The notes: generated by a model from the sequence alone, not told the origin. A stretch of 64,000 bases of DNA from DAOUJW01 sp965218945 (GCA_965218945.1 OZ244718.1:3081281-3145280), one strand, 5' to 3'; shown: positions 27,489 to 37,155, numbered from the stretch's first letter. Numbers and translations are program-made.

Positions 27489-29771
27489 CTACTGATCTGG
27501 ACAGCGGCCAGTTTCTTTCGAACGGTAACGACCGGCCGGACAAAGCAGGCTCTCGAGATCCGTCGGTAGGACGATATCTATGCCGGTGACGTTGCCGCCG
27601 TCGAGGATAATCTCAGAGGCCCGGCTGGGGTCGGTGGTTATGCCGCCGCTGCCGTCGTACCATCCCACAAAATCTCGATCTCCCGGAACTGCGACCTCTA
27701 TGACGAATGATCCGAATGATCCCGCTTGGAACCCAAAGTCACCCTCAGGCCCAGTGAATGTAAGGAGTTCGTTCTGCCCTCGCTTAGCGAACAAGAAAAT
27801 CGTCTCAAGCGGGTGCCCCTCTGTGTCGGTGATTACTCCCCTGATAGAGTACACGTCGGGCGGGATCAGAACCTCGAGAACTTCGAAGGTTGCTTCGGCT
27901 ATTTTCTGGTCCCCCCAATATACCTGGACCCAGTGCCGCCCCACCGCCGGTTGGTAATTTAGCTCTAAGTGAGCGGTCTTTCGCCCTTCCCCAGCAGGCA
28001 ACGACACGTGCGTCGGATATCCTTGGTATGCAAAGCCATCCTCATAATAGAGAGCGAACTCAATCGGCAGGTCTACGAGACCGCCGGCGTGCCCGTAGGA
28101 GAAATCCAGGTTCATGAAAATACGGTACGTGTTTTGTAGTTCTAAAGTAGGAGTAAGGGCAGAGACGGGAAGACCACCTTCGGAGAGGCTCAAATATGCG
28201 CCCTCGATTTGCCCATTGATGACAGCGATCTCCGGATTGACGGGGGTGTCGTCAATGAACGACAGGCCATGAGGTTCGGTGCCGTCGTGCCAGCGGGCGA
28301 TCACCTTCTCGATGGCGGCGGCCGTCTCCTGAGATGCGTATGTGATGAAGGCCTCCCTAATGTGACACATCCACCTGCTGTAGTTATCGCCGCACTCGTT
28401 TGCGGGTTCAAACACGGTGTGCAGGTACAGGCGCCGGAAAGCCTGGCGGAAATTGATTTCGTCCATGTTGCGGTGGAGGTCCCGGAAGACACGCTCCCCC
28501 AATGCGTAAAAGCAGTGGCCGTAAGCACCGCAAAGTCTGGGATGGTACGGGTCAGTCACTGCTTCAAACTCGGCGATGTTTCGAGCTATGGGGCAGGGTC
28601 TTTCGTCTGCACGACCCTCCAGCGGGTCTGCACAAGACCAAACCATCCTAGCGGTTATGGGGCAGGGTTGACCGTCAATCGGATACTCGACAACGAGTTC
28701 CAAGAATGTGGCTGCACCCTCCGTTATCCAGCCTGGCCCCCTTCTCCAGTAGTAGTGGGCCGCTTCATGGCTGATGACCTCAAGCAGAAATGATCGGTCT
28801 CGCTCTTCGACCGAAAACGATACATGGGTGCCATGGTTCGCGGCAACCGGTCCTTTCCGGCCCCCCTCAAATGTGTAGATCACCTGTCGCCGTGGGAAAG
28901 GAAGCCCCATGAACCCCTCAATGCCCCGCACGGCATGTTCCAGGATGTCCATGGTGTCATCAAGTCCAGGCTGGATGCGGATGATCGTCAACTCCGTCTC
29001 CCCCGCCAGAGGCAGGGTAATAGTCCGCTCCTCCACGGTGACCTGCTCGGGGTCCAGCAGTTTGTCCAGCAGGTCAGGGTCGACAAGAGAGTGGATCGTG
29101 GCGATAATCTTCGCCTCTTGGTCCGTTACACCGTCAGCGATGCTGGGATGGGACATTAGCCTGTCAAGTTCCCCCGTCCTCCCGAGATACCCGAGGGACT
29201 CAAGGGCTGGGTAGTTCCTGCCCTCCAAGACCCACGGCTCCTCGAGCAAGTCTTCCAGATGCCCCGCATCTGCCAGACGAATCAGCCCCCGAAATGCATT
29301 GAACTCGACCCTGTCAATACCGTCTTCGACCCAAGGAAGGTCCCAGATTCTTGTGGCCAGTTCTGGCATGGTGTCGCGGAGTTCGCCAATAGCATTCTGA
29401 ACCTGCTCATCGCGCTTTCGGTCCGCATCAGCGGCTACAGGCTCAATGTCAGATTGCGGCGGGGGCAGGGCGGGCCTTGGTGTGCGTGTGGCTGTAGGCG
29501 TGGGTATTGCAGTCGGCAAGGGCGTCGGCGTGGCTGTGGGCGTCGCGGTGGGAACGGGTGATGGTGTAGCAATTGGAGTGGCGATCCGAGTGGGTGTAGG
29601 CGTGCCTGTTTGGGTGGCCGTTGCCGTAGGAACGGATGTCGTTGTGGCAGTGGCGCTAGGAAGAACCTTGGCCACCGGCGAAGGGGTAGGCTCATCGGAA
29701 CATCCGGCTAGAAGCACGGCGAGGAGTATCGCGCCCGCGAGCAGCACACTGCTTGCAATGGACTTTGACAT
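27489..29771 (-). CDS. Lipoprotein with HExxH zinc-peptidase-like domain and carboxypeptidase-like repeat
   Basis: The start is preceded by GAGAGGAGCG. The lipobox LLAGC is followed by a Pro-Thr-rich linker to about residue 105. A helical region (about 120-260) has repeated motifs such as DLPWVEDGIDRVEFNAFRGL. A gluzincin-like metallopeptidase signature follows: His335, Glu336 and His339 in SHEAAHYYW, and Glu351 in WITEGAATF, eleven residues after the second His, as in peptidase MA-type families. Near the end a carboxypeptidase regulatory-like beta domain begins at YSIRGVITDTEGHPLETIF. The substrate is unknown. A paralogue lies directly downstream at 30299-32785 in the same orientation but upstream in transcription. 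Confidence 0.8.
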   Translation of the reverse strand: MSKSIASSVLLAGAILLAVLLAGCSDEPTPSPVAKVLPSATATTTSVPTATATQTGTPTPTRIATPIATPSPVPTATPTATPTPLPTAIPTPTATRTPRPALPPPQSDIEPVAADADRKRDEQVQNAIGELRDTMPELATRIWDLPWVEDGIDRVEFNAFRGLIRLADAGHLEDLLEEPWVLEGRNYPALESLGYLGRTGELDRLMSHPSIADGVTDQEAKIIATIHSLVDPDLLDKLLDPEQVTVEERTITLPLAGETELTIIRIQPGLDDTMDILEHAVRGIEGFMGLPFPRRQVIYTFEGGRKGPVAANHGTHVSFSVEERDRSFLLEVISHEAAHYYWRRGPGWITEGAATFLELVVEYPIDGQPCPITARMVWSCADPLEGRADERPCPIARNIAEFEAVTDPYHPRLCGAYGHCFYALGERVFRDLHRNMDEINFRQAFRRLYLHTVFEPANECGDNYSRWMCHIREAFITYASQETAAAIEKVIARWHDGTEPHGLSFIDDTPVNPEIAVINGQIEGAYLSLSEGGLPVSALTPTLELQNTYRIFMNLDFSYGHAGGLVDLPIEFALYYEDGFAYQGYPTHVSLPAGEGRKTAHLELNYQPAVGRHWVQVYWGDQKIAEATFEVLEVLIPPDVYSIRGVITDTEGHPLETIFLFAKRGQNELLTFTGPEGDFGFQAGSFGSFVIEVAVPGDRDFVGWYDGSGGITTDPSRASEIILDGGNVTGIDIVLPTDLESLLCPAGRYRSKETGRCPDQ

Positions 29772-30298
29772 TTTCGCTCCTCTCGCCCAACGTCGTATGG
29801 TTGCCTGGACTTTTCGTTGCCCATGACAAGGCTTGCCGCCCGAAAAGCAGCCCCGTCAACGTAAATCGTACTGAGCCTCCAGGCCGGATATAAGGAGCAA
29901 ATGTCTAAATTGCACTAGACATTTGTCTATAGGACCCGCGTAGCCAAATGACTACCAGGTGCCTATACCCATGTAGCGACAGGTCTCAGCCCAGCGTATT
30001 CAGGAAGCGGCGTGGACGCTCAACGGGACTCCCATCGGCTGACGGTCGGGGAATAGCGGGGGCGCAGCCGTGAGAGTCGAAATGGCTGCGGCGGTCTGAA
30101 ACAAGCCGGAAGCCCCCGCCGCTACAGCAGGGGCCTCGTCAATGCCGGGTACGTTGCCTGTCGGCCTGCCCCGTCGGTTCCCGGCGGAACGCCAGGGGGG
30201 CAAGGCCGGCGTCAGATTACAGCGCCAACCTGACCCGCAAGGTGAAGGTTCTTGATTTTATCAAGTCTGGTGGGTTTGAGGCCACTCAGAATGGGGAA
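29772..30298. other. Intergenic region containing part of dispersed repeat R (copy 2)
   Basis: About 525 bases with no convincing gene. Bases 30226-30273 carry repeat R. The rest includes decayed-looking GC-rich sequence with short spurious frames. A small inverted pair around CTAGACATTTGTCTATAG lies at about 29915-29935. Confidence 0.5.
30226..30273 (+). repeat. Dispersed repeat R, copy 2 (core only)
   Basis: The core reads AACCTG, then GTGAAGGTTCTTGATTTTAT and CAAGTCTGGTGGG, matching copy 1. The flanking inverted end is absent. The differences from copy 1 would be synonymous or conservative if read as VKVLDFIKSGG. Confidence 0.7.
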
Positions 30299-32785
30299 TT
30301 ACGGGATCTGTTTCTCTGCATCGACAAACGGTCCGCCGTGTAGCCGCCTGAAGACGTCTTTGACCTCATCGAGAAGCTCCGGCGGTGTGTGCTCTAGAAA
30401 CACCTGGTAGACTTCCTCGTCTCTGGGGCTATCCGATGTGGACACATACAAGCTTTCGTACCCGAATTCCTGGTAGAACGCTCTCAACGCCGACATCCAC
30501 GTGTCTTCGCCCATTGTTTCACGCAGGGCCATCAGGAAGTGCAGGCCCATGGAGTACCTGCATGAATCCCAGAGTGGGCCACCCCCGATGTCGTTCAACG
30601 CTTGAAGATTGCTGAGCCCCTGCTCCGCGCAGTAGACAGGAAACTCCACCACCGGAACAATCCCGTCGTTGGCTAGGTAGACCCTAACGAACTCCGCTCC
30701 GCCTTCAGAATACCAGGAAGGTCCTGCGTGAAAGAAATAGTGGGCAACTTCGTGATTGACAACCCCAGGCGAGACCTTCCCTCCGTACGTGTAGAGGAAG
30801 ACTATTCGGCCTATAGTTTTCTCGCGACATTCCAGGCGGCCTTTCAGGGCACATTTCTGCGAGTCCTCTAGGAACATGATCACATTATCGACGGGGAACG
30901 GCAGTTCCATGAATTGCTCGTTTCCCTGGACAGCCTCTTCCACCTGCGCAAGTATGTCTTGTTCGTAAGGAATCGGGCCATACTGCACCACCCAGAGGTT
31001 CACATCGCCAGAATGAGGGAGAGAGATCGTAGAGGATGCCACGGTGTAAGGCTCGAATAGCTCGTCCCACCGTGCGGCACCACTGGCGGCAATCAGGTAA
31101 ATTCGCTCTTCCTCGTCCAAGCCGTTGACGAACCACGATTCCTCCAACAGGCGCTGAAACCCGTCAGGGTACGACTGCCGAATGTGATTCAGTGCCGACA
31201 CCAGGTAAAGGTCAGTATCCTTGGGCGGGTAGTCGATCAGGCTCATCATCTGCCGCGCAAACTCCGGGCCATGCGGAAGTCCGCTTTTGGTCGATACGCG
31301 GCCATCCGTAACGTCTAGGGAGCCGAGTTCCTGTTCCCCAGAGATTTTGCTCAGCGGGCCTATCCCGAAAAACACCTCAAGGATGGTGACTCCGTCCGCG
31401 ACCCAAGGAACGGTTGCCAGATCCACTGCGAAGTCTAGGTCGTAGTGGATGGCCGTAGTGTACAGGTCGCTGGCAGCGCGGGACTCCCAACGATCGATGC
31501 CGTCCTGAATCCATGGGAGATCAACTATTCGCGGCACGAACTCGGGGATCTTCTTGTCAAGTGCAACTATGTACTCAATAACCCCTGTCTCACGCGGGTG
31601 CATGTCTTCGTCGAAAAGCCAAGCCCATCTCGACATTAACTTGGCCAACTCCGGATTGTTCCTGTCGATTTCGTCCAACGCCCTGAGTGCACGGGGCTCG
31701 GCACGATAAATGGAAGCGTGATCTAGACCGTCCAGATACCAATCGGAGGCTTTCGCTATCTCCACCAGAGAGGGAGTGGGTATGAGCGCCTCTAAGAGCC
31801 CGTAGAGCGTGATTATTTCCACCGCTTCGTCCCTGCCTAGCTCAACATTGAGGTAGTCGGGTACTGCCGAGACCACCTCGCCATGCTCGATACTGCCGTT
31901 GCTATTGGCATCGTAGCGATGACCAAGGCTGTCCACAACGAACTGCGATGGTCCTCCTACGGACATCAAGGCGGCAATCCACAGCGTTGCCGACTTGCCT
32001 CCGCTTGAGAAACGAACAAGCTCCTGTATTATCGCAGTCTCTGGCACATCCAGGCCGTCCTCAATCCATGACCTCTCTACCACAGCGCGGAAGAGCTCTC
32101 CGGGATTCCCCATTTGAGCCAGATCGGCCAATGTGCGTAGGGTTTCGACATCGGCCGACTCTATCGTGTTCAAGAACGGCATGCGAACGATCCGCTGTCC
32201 TTGGGCTTCGCCATACGCTGTGAGGACCAGTAACTCTGCCATAACCGAGAGCTCAATCTCATTGACGCCGTTCGAGACCCAGGGCTTGTTCACGATCGCA
32301 GGGGTCGACTCGCTCCCGATTAGAGCCTCTATGTTCACCAGCTCCTGCACAGCCTGCCGTTCGGCGTCGCCGATACCATCTCTTACCCAGGGTAAGGACC
32401 TGATCCCAGCCGCCAAAGCTGGCTTGTTCTCCTCCAGCCAAGTGACGTTTGAGAGACTTCGCCAGACTGCCGCGTAGGGTATGGCCGTGGGTGTGGGCGC
32501 TGTCGTGGGCGTAGGTGTGGACGTTGTCGTGGCCGTAGGTGTGGGCGCTGTCGTGGCCGTAGGTGTGGGCGCTGGTGCGGCCGTGGGTGTGGGCGCTGGA
32601 CTAAGGGTATCCGACGGCTGCGATGTAGGAGTGGGCGGCGACTCCTCAACACATGCCGACAACAAGGCTGTGGCTGCAAACCACAGCAGGCCAATCAACG
32701 CTAGCCTGCTGACGGTTCTTGATAAGTTGATCCGTACTATGTAAGTGAGCGCCAATTCAATTGCCCCATGTACACTCCTTGCCAC
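30299..32785 (-). CDS. Lipoprotein with repeated helical units and HExxH zinc-peptidase-like domain
   Basis: The frame opens with GTG at 32785; the ribosome site is unclear and the true start may be a little downstream. The lipobox is LLSAC. A Pro-Thr linker precedes a long helical region (about 115-560) with at least six copies of a unit like LPWVRDGIGDAERQAVQEL, KPWVSNGVNEIELSVMAEL and LPWIQDGIDRWESRAASDL. A zincin signature then appears: His678, Glu679, His682 (NHEVAHYFF) and Glu694 (WYSEGGAEF), with the same eleven-residue spacing as the paralogue at 27489. The helical units may form a superhelix placing substrates at the protease. It is probably anchored outside the membrane. I know no characterised homologue. 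Confidence 0.78.
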   Translation of the reverse strand: MARSVHGAIELALTYIVRINLSRTVSRLALIGLLWFAATALLSACVEESPPTPTSQPSDTLSPAPTPTAAPAPTPTATTAPTPTATTTSTPTPTTAPTPTAIPYAAVWRSLSNVTWLEENKPALAAGIRSLPWVRDGIGDAERQAVQELVNIEALIGSESTPAIVNKPWVSNGVNEIELSVMAELLVLTAYGEAQGQRIVRMPFLNTIESADVETLRTLADLAQMGNPGELFRAVVERSWIEDGLDVPETAIIQELVRFSSGGKSATLWIAALMSVGGPSQFVVDSLGHRYDANSNGSIEHGEVVSAVPDYLNVELGRDEAVEIITLYGLLEALIPTPSLVEIAKASDWYLDGLDHASIYRAEPRALRALDEIDRNNPELAKLMSRWAWLFDEDMHPRETGVIEYIVALDKKIPEFVPRIVDLPWIQDGIDRWESRAASDLYTTAIHYDLDFAVDLATVPWVADGVTILEVFFGIGPLSKISGEQELGSLDVTDGRVSTKSGLPHGPEFARQMMSLIDYPPKDTDLYLVSALNHIRQSYPDGFQRLLEESWFVNGLDEEERIYLIAASGAARWDELFEPYTVASSTISLPHSGDVNLWVVQYGPIPYEQDILAQVEEAVQGNEQFMELPFPVDNVIMFLEDSQKCALKGRLECREKTIGRIVFLYTYGGKVSPGVVNHEVAHYFFHAGPSWYSEGGAEFVRVYLANDGIVPVVEFPVYCAEQGLSNLQALNDIGGGPLWDSCRYSMGLHFLMALRETMGEDTWMSALRAFYQEFGYESLYVSTSDSPRDEEVYQVFLEHTPPELLDEVKDVFRRLHGGPFVDAEKQIP

Positions 32786-33221
32786 GAAGCCCCACTAACC
32801 CTTTAACTCTATAGCATTATACTGAATCTCAGCGCGAAGGTTCTTGATTTTATCCAGTTCGGTGGGCCCGGCGGTAGCTGAATGTGAGTTGTTCCGTGGG
32901 AGGTCCTGATGTAGGGAGGCAGTCAGGCTACCGCATCTAATGTCCTAGGAGTTTCCGCCCTGCCGGCGCCATGTGGGGTAGTTCACAGTCCGCACACAAT
33001 ATGCGTTGAATGGCGCGCTCTCCCTGAATTGACCTTCATTGCAGGATTCAGCTACACTCGGCTTCAGCCAAGCAGCGATACTATGTTGGTCAGTGTGCAT
33101 AGTGTTTTTCTGCTTATATACGCGCTTTCGGGTTATCACATCCTTCCGTGACTCGATGAGCGCAGGCCGGAGCCTGTAGCGGGACCTTCCGGCGGCAGAC
33201 CAACGAATGGGAGAGCCGAAC
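32786..33221. other. Intergenic region with repeat R copy 3
   Basis: No gene is supported. A 210-codon minus-strand frame that begins inside the RCC1 pseudogene and ends here is its antisense shadow. Repeat R lies at 32822-32866. The stretch just before 33222 should contain the promoter of the broken RCC1 gene. Confidence 0.5.
32822..32866 (+). repeat. Dispersed repeat R, copy 3 (core only)
   Basis: It reads CTGAATCTCAGCGCGAAGG, then TTCTTGATTTTATCCAGTTC and GGTGG, close to copy 1 in the same orientation. It sits directly upstream of the HExxH lipoprotein gene, on the side of its start. Confidence 0.7.
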
Positions 33222-33810
33222 ATGAAAACCCACTCCCGACTCTTTCTGTTTATCGCCATTCTAGCCCTGTCCTTTCCAGCGCTGATTCTAGCCTGCGGAG
33301 GAGAGGAACCCACTGGTTCCACGCCCGCCGTAGAGTAGCGGACGACGGAGGCTCCAGGGGCCACCGGCGAGATAAGCGCCGCGAATATACTCGACGCACT
33401 CGGAGGTATGGATAGCGTTAGAGCGGAGGGGGAGTTCGCCTCAGTCAGCGCGGGGAATGACCACACCTGCGGTTTGAGGGTGGACGGCTCCGTCGCCTGC
33501 TGGGGGGCCAATGATAATCGCCAGGCCTCGCCGCCTGAGGGGGAGTTTGCCTCAGTCAGCGGGGGGCGGTGGCACACCTGCGGTGTGAGGGTAGACGGCT
33601 CCGTCGCCTGCTGGGGGAGCGATCGCTATGGCCAAGCCACGCCGCCTGATGGGGAGTTCGCCTCCGTCAGCGCCGGGGATAACAACACCTGCGGGGTGAG
33701 GGTGGACGGCTCCGTCGCCTGCTGGGGGGACGATGGCTTTGGCAAATCAACGCCGCCGGAGGGCACACCTGCGGGGTGAGGGTGGACGAATCCATCGCCT
33801 GCTAGGGTGC
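33222..33810 (+). pseudogene. Broken RCC1-repeat lipoprotein gene
   Basis: A frame from 33222 starts MKTHSRLFLFIAILALSF and ends its signal in ALILAC, a clear lipobox. It meets an in-frame TAG at 33336-33338 after TPAVE. The same frame reopens at once (RTTEAPGATGEISAANILDA) and gives three RCC1-type repeats (FASVSAGNDHTCGLRVDGSV and two relatives) to 33779. After that a deletion scar puts a further HTCGVRVDE fragment out of frame. A CAG to TAG change plus a 3' deletion explain the state. The normal gene would resemble the RCC1 lipoproteins at 24148 and 34343. The part from 33408 could in principle still be translated from an ATG but lacks a signal. Confidence 0.78.
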
Positions 33811-33867
33811 TAAGGCGCGGAGACACACGTCAGAGCACGATGGCTATTCCGGAATGAATGCAGATCG

Positions 33868-33915
33868 AGAACGAACCTCAGGGTGAAAGTTTTTTGATTT
33901 TGTCCAGTGTGGTGG
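33868..33915 (+). repeat. Dispersed repeat R, copy 4 (core only)
   Basis: It reads AGAACGAACCTCAGGGTGAA, then a T-rich version of the CTTGATTT core and GTCCAGTGTGGTGG. Compared with the other copies a T run has been extended by slippage, which would break any protein reading. Confidence 0.7.
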
Positions 33916-33977
33916 AGAGGAGTGTGCAGGGTGTTTCCGCTCACACATTGTACCGGAATTCACCGCCAAGGCTGTGC

Positions 33978-34103
33978 GTGAATGACTTGGAAAGAGTCGG
34001 AGCCAGAAGGCCGTACATCGAGCTAGGGCCGCCGTGGGAAAGCGGCTACATGGAGAGCTTCAACGGCAAGCTGATGGACGAGTCGCTCGACAGGGAGGTT
34101 TTC
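33978..34103 (+). pseudogene. IS3-family transposase (OrfB) fragment
   Basis: About 42 residues, including YIELGPPWESGYMESFNGKL then MDESLDREVF, match the conserved C-terminal part of IS3-family integrase domains, which normally read YIEPGSPWENGYVESFNGKL and carry the catalytic Glu. Nothing else of the element is present on either side. It is a relic and cannot be active. Confidence 0.8.
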
Positions 34104-34342
34104 GCTATCCCTCTGGGTAGTGCAGGCACCCACAGACCTGCAGTGCCACGATTAGAATCATGCGCGTCCCCCCTGCGCCCTCCGCCGCTTGCAGTTTTAG
34201 AAAGTCCGGCGTTGCCACTTTGAGTGGGAAGGATCGGTGCAACCCCTTGGGACTGAGTTGGTACTGATTGGAGCTGGATGGGGATTGTACAATGAATCGG
34301 GTCCTGCTGTCGTCTTTGCAGGGATAAGGAGCCGAGAAGGGG

Positions 34343-36103
34343 ATGATGGAATCAAACTTTTCGCGTCTGGTGGTGGCGTTATGCGCCATTCTAACCGCTG
34401 CGTTCGTGACTGGGTGCAGTGGGGAGGGGCAGCCCGTCGAGCATCCCACGCCCACCGGCGATGGCGGGCAGGCGTCAGAGCAATTTGGGGCCACTGGCAG
34501 TGACGGGCAGCCGACCGAGACCTTCGCGGCCATCAACAGCGGGAAGTTGCACACCTGCGGGCTACGGGAAGATGGCTCGGCGGTGTGCTGGGGCAGTAAC
34601 GGCGATGGTCAGGCAAGCCCGCCGGAGGGTGAGACCTTCGAGTACATTAGCGGCGGTCGTAAGCACACCTGCGGGTTGCGTGAAGGCGGCTCTGCGGTGT
34701 GCTGGGGCAGTGACAGCGATGGTCAGGCGAGCCCGCCGGAGGATGAGACCTTTGTGGCCATCAGCAGCGGGGGGTTGCACACCTGCGGGCTGCGGGAAGA
34801 CGGCGCGGCGGTGTGCTGGGGCCATGATAAGTATGGTCAAAGGAACCCGCCGGATGGTGAGAGTTTCGGGGCCATTAGCAGTGGTACTTTCCACACCTGC
34901 GGATTGCGGGAAGACGGCGCGGCGGTGTGCTGGGGCCGTAACAGCGACGGTCAGGCGAGCCCGCCGGAGGGTGAGACCTTCGCGTACATCTCCAGCGGTA
35001 ATGGCCACACCTGCGGGTTGCGGGAAGACGGCTCGGCGGTGTGCTGGGGTTATGGTCGGTATGGTCGGGCAAGCCCACCGGAGGATGAGACATTAGTTTC
35101 CATCAGCAGTGGTGATGACCACACCTGTGGGTTGCGGGAAGACGGCTCAGCGGTGTGCTGGGGCAGTTACAGAGATGGTCAGGCAAGCCCGCCAGAGGGT
35201 AAGACCTTCGCGTCCATCAGCAGCGGGGAATCCCACATCTGCGGGTTGCTGGCAAATGGCGCGGCGGTGTGCTGGGGACGGAACTTTGAAGGTCAGGCAA
35301 GCCCGCCGGAGGGTGGGACCTTCGCATCTATCAGTAGCGGGGGGCTTTTCACCTGCGGTTTGCGAGAAGGCAGCGTGGCGGTGTGCTGGGGCCACAATAG
35401 GTATGTTCAGAGGAACCCTCCTGGTGGCGAGACCTTCGCGTCCATTAGCAGCGGAGGGTTTCACATCTGTGGTCTGCGGGGAGACGGCACGCCGGTATGC
35501 TGGGGCGATGACGATGATGGTCAGGCGAGCCCGCCGGAGGGTGAGACCTTCGCGGCCATCAGCGGTGGGGATGAGCACACTTGCGGGTTGCGAGAAAACG
35601 GCGGAATCGTGTGTTGGGGCGATGACGGATCTGGTCGGGCAAGCCCGCCGGAGGGTGAGCCATTCGTTTCAATCAGCAGCGGTTTCGAGCACACCTGCGG
35701 GCTGTGGGAAGACGGCTCAGCCGTGTGCTGGGGTAATGACGGCCATGGTCAGGCAAACCCTCCTGATGGTGAGTCCTTCGCGTCCATTAGCAGCGGAGGG
35801 TTGCACAGCTGTGGGTTGCGGGAAGACGGAACGCCTGCATGCTGGGGCGGTAACGATGATGGTCAGGCAAGCCCACCGGAGGGTGAGACTTTCGCGTCGA
35901 TCAGCAGCGGGAGTCACTTTACCTGCGGGCTGCGGGAAGACGGCTCGGTGGTGTGCTGGGGAAGTAACGACGCAGGTCAGACTAGCCAGCTGGAGGGTGA
36001 GACATTTACGTCCATCAGCAGCGGAGGGTTGCACAGCTGTGGGTTGCGGCAGGACGGTGCGGTGGCGTGCTGGGGGGCTCTTTCAACACTGAATCATCCG
36101 TAA
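34343..36103 (+). CDS. RCC1-repeat lipoprotein
   Basis: The start is the first of two adjacent ATGs; GAAGGGG and AAGGAG lie upstream. The lipobox FVTGC gives a lipid-anchored product. After a short linker, 14 repeats of about 38-40 residues fill the protein: FASISSGGLHTCGLREDGSA, VCWG, then DGQASPPEGE. RCC1 repeats build seven-bladed propellers, so 14 repeats could give two. Repeats are similar in DNA, suggesting expansion by unequal crossover. It lacks the extra C-terminal domain of the protein at 24148. The 3' end has been duplicated downstream (36014-36338). The likely role is binding at the cell surface; no enzyme residues are seen. Confidence 0.87.
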   Translation: MMESNFSRLVVALCAILTAAFVTGCSGEGQPVEHPTPTGDGGQASEQFGATGSDGQPTETFAAINSGKLHTCGLREDGSAVCWGSNGDGQASPPEGETFEYISGGRKHTCGLREGGSAVCWGSDSDGQASPPEDETFVAISSGGLHTCGLREDGAAVCWGHDKYGQRNPPDGESFGAISSGTFHTCGLREDGAAVCWGRNSDGQASPPEGETFAYISSGNGHTCGLREDGSAVCWGYGRYGRASPPEDETLVSISSGDDHTCGLREDGSAVCWGSYRDGQASPPEGKTFASISSGESHICGLLANGAAVCWGRNFEGQASPPEGGTFASISSGGLFTCGLREGSVAVCWGHNRYVQRNPPGGETFASISSGGFHICGLRGDGTPVCWGDDDDGQASPPEGETFAAISGGDEHTCGLRENGGIVCWGDDGSGRASPPEGEPFVSISSGFEHTCGLWEDGSAVCWGNDGHGQANPPDGESFASISSGGLHSCGLREDGTPACWGGNDDGQASPPEGETFASISSGSHFTCGLREDGSVVCWGSNDAGQTSQLEGETFTSISSGGLHSCGLRQDGAVACWGALSTLNHP

Positions 36104-36338
36104 TTCTGGCGCCGGTTCCAGGCGGCTCATACAAATGGGGCGCTTGACCATCCCGGCCCTCTCAGTTGAAATTGGATCAGCAGCGGAGGGTGCACAGCTG
36201 TGGGTTGCGGCAGGACGGTGCGGTGGCGTGCTGGGGGGCTCTTTCAACACTGAATCATCCGTAATTCTGGCGCCGGTTCCAGGCGGCTCATACAAATGGG
36301 GCGCTTGACCATCCCGGCCCTCTCAGTTGAAATTGGAT
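36014..36338 (+). repeat. Tandem duplication of about 162 bp at the 3' end of the RCC1 gene
   Basis: Bases from 36014 (ATCAGCAGCGGAGGG) to 36175 recur from 36176 to 36338 with a single lost T. The second copy lies beyond the stop codon and so is not translated with the gene. High identity marks a recent event. Confidence 0.88.
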
Positions 36339-36354
36339 GTACTATCGCCTGCTA

Positions 36355-36760
36355 ATGCCCAGCGTGGCACATCGTAGATAAGCGCAAACCTGAAGAACCT
36401 AGGGGAGAGCCCGCCGAGCTTCGCGAAGCGCGAGAAGATGGGGCCTAATCCATGTAGCGGCGGAACTACCGCTCGATCTCGTTTACTTGTAGCTCTTCCG
36501 GTCGTAATTCCACGGGGAAACCCGGGCACCTAGGGACGGAAAAACGTGCACGCACCGCAGCCCCGATGCTAGTTGGCGAATCTCGTTGCCCTCATATCCG
36601 CAGTCCATGAGCAAGCACAGCCTTTGGTCCTCCAAATCAGGGCGTCACAGCTGTTTCCTCCCCTCCGGTGGGTCACGGGCCTGTCGGGCGAATAGGAACT
36701 AGGTTACTGCTGTTTGAGCATATAAGACAAACATGTGAATCTTGGTGATTAAAACGCGTC
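36355..36760 (-). pseudogene. Decayed IS5-family transposase remnant
   Basis: On the minus strand this stretch follows the OrfB part of the IS5 element at 606-1426 with many substitutions and gaps. Matching islands are CGCTCGATCTCGTT with TTCCGGTCGTA, TTGGCGAATCTCGTTGCC, GTCCATGAGCA and GTGAATCTTGGTG. All frames are interrupted. No inverted ends were found. It is an old copy of a related element. Confidence 0.7.
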
Positions 36761-36932
36761 GACTTCAACATCCAGTGAGAGGCAGTGGAACAAGAGACGG
36801 CTACTCTCGCCAGACGATGGAGTATAGTCGCCCGTTTGATTCGTGTGGCGGATTTACGGTCGGCCCATTGTGGGCGTGTATGTAGTGCTGGTTATATCGC
36901 AATGAAACAGGTAGGGTCCCTAGAACGGCAGT

Positions 36933-37014
36933 GTGAACCTCAATTCGAAGTTTCTTGATTTTTCCAGTGTGGTGGAATCTACTAGCCATTGTTACTAACT
37001 TCGGGGTAAGGTCA
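36933..37014 (+). repeat. Dispersed repeat R, copy 5 (core plus 3' inverted end)
   Basis: It reads TGAACCTCAATTCGAAG, TTTCTTGATT, GTGTGGTGG, then CTAGCCATTGTTACTAACTT and CGGGGTAAGG. This continuous copy is the reference that shows how copy 1 looked before its insertions. Its left inverted end is missing, probably lost next to the IS5 remnant. Confidence 0.75.
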
Positions 37015-37155
37015 ACTGAGGCCAAGGAGCGCCCAGACCTCAAACTTGCAAGAATAGGTTGCGTAGCACAAAGGCCCACAGAGCTCTCGCGTTCTCCAAA
37101 TTAGCAAAGGCGAGAGGCGAAAGACCCGGCGGACATAGGGATGCCGCTCAGAGCA

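Larger units (their letters stand above)
33811..34342. other. Intergenic region with repeat R copy 4 and an IS3 fragment
   Basis: The stretch holds repeat R (33868-33915), then a short transposase remnant (33978-34103), then about 240 bases without any recognisable feature before the next RCC1 gene. The frames present are not convincing genes. Confidence 0.55.

Noticed and set aside
32945..33577. 210-codon minus-strand frame
   Set aside because: Antisense to the RCC1 pseudogene; no ribosome site or recognisable domain.
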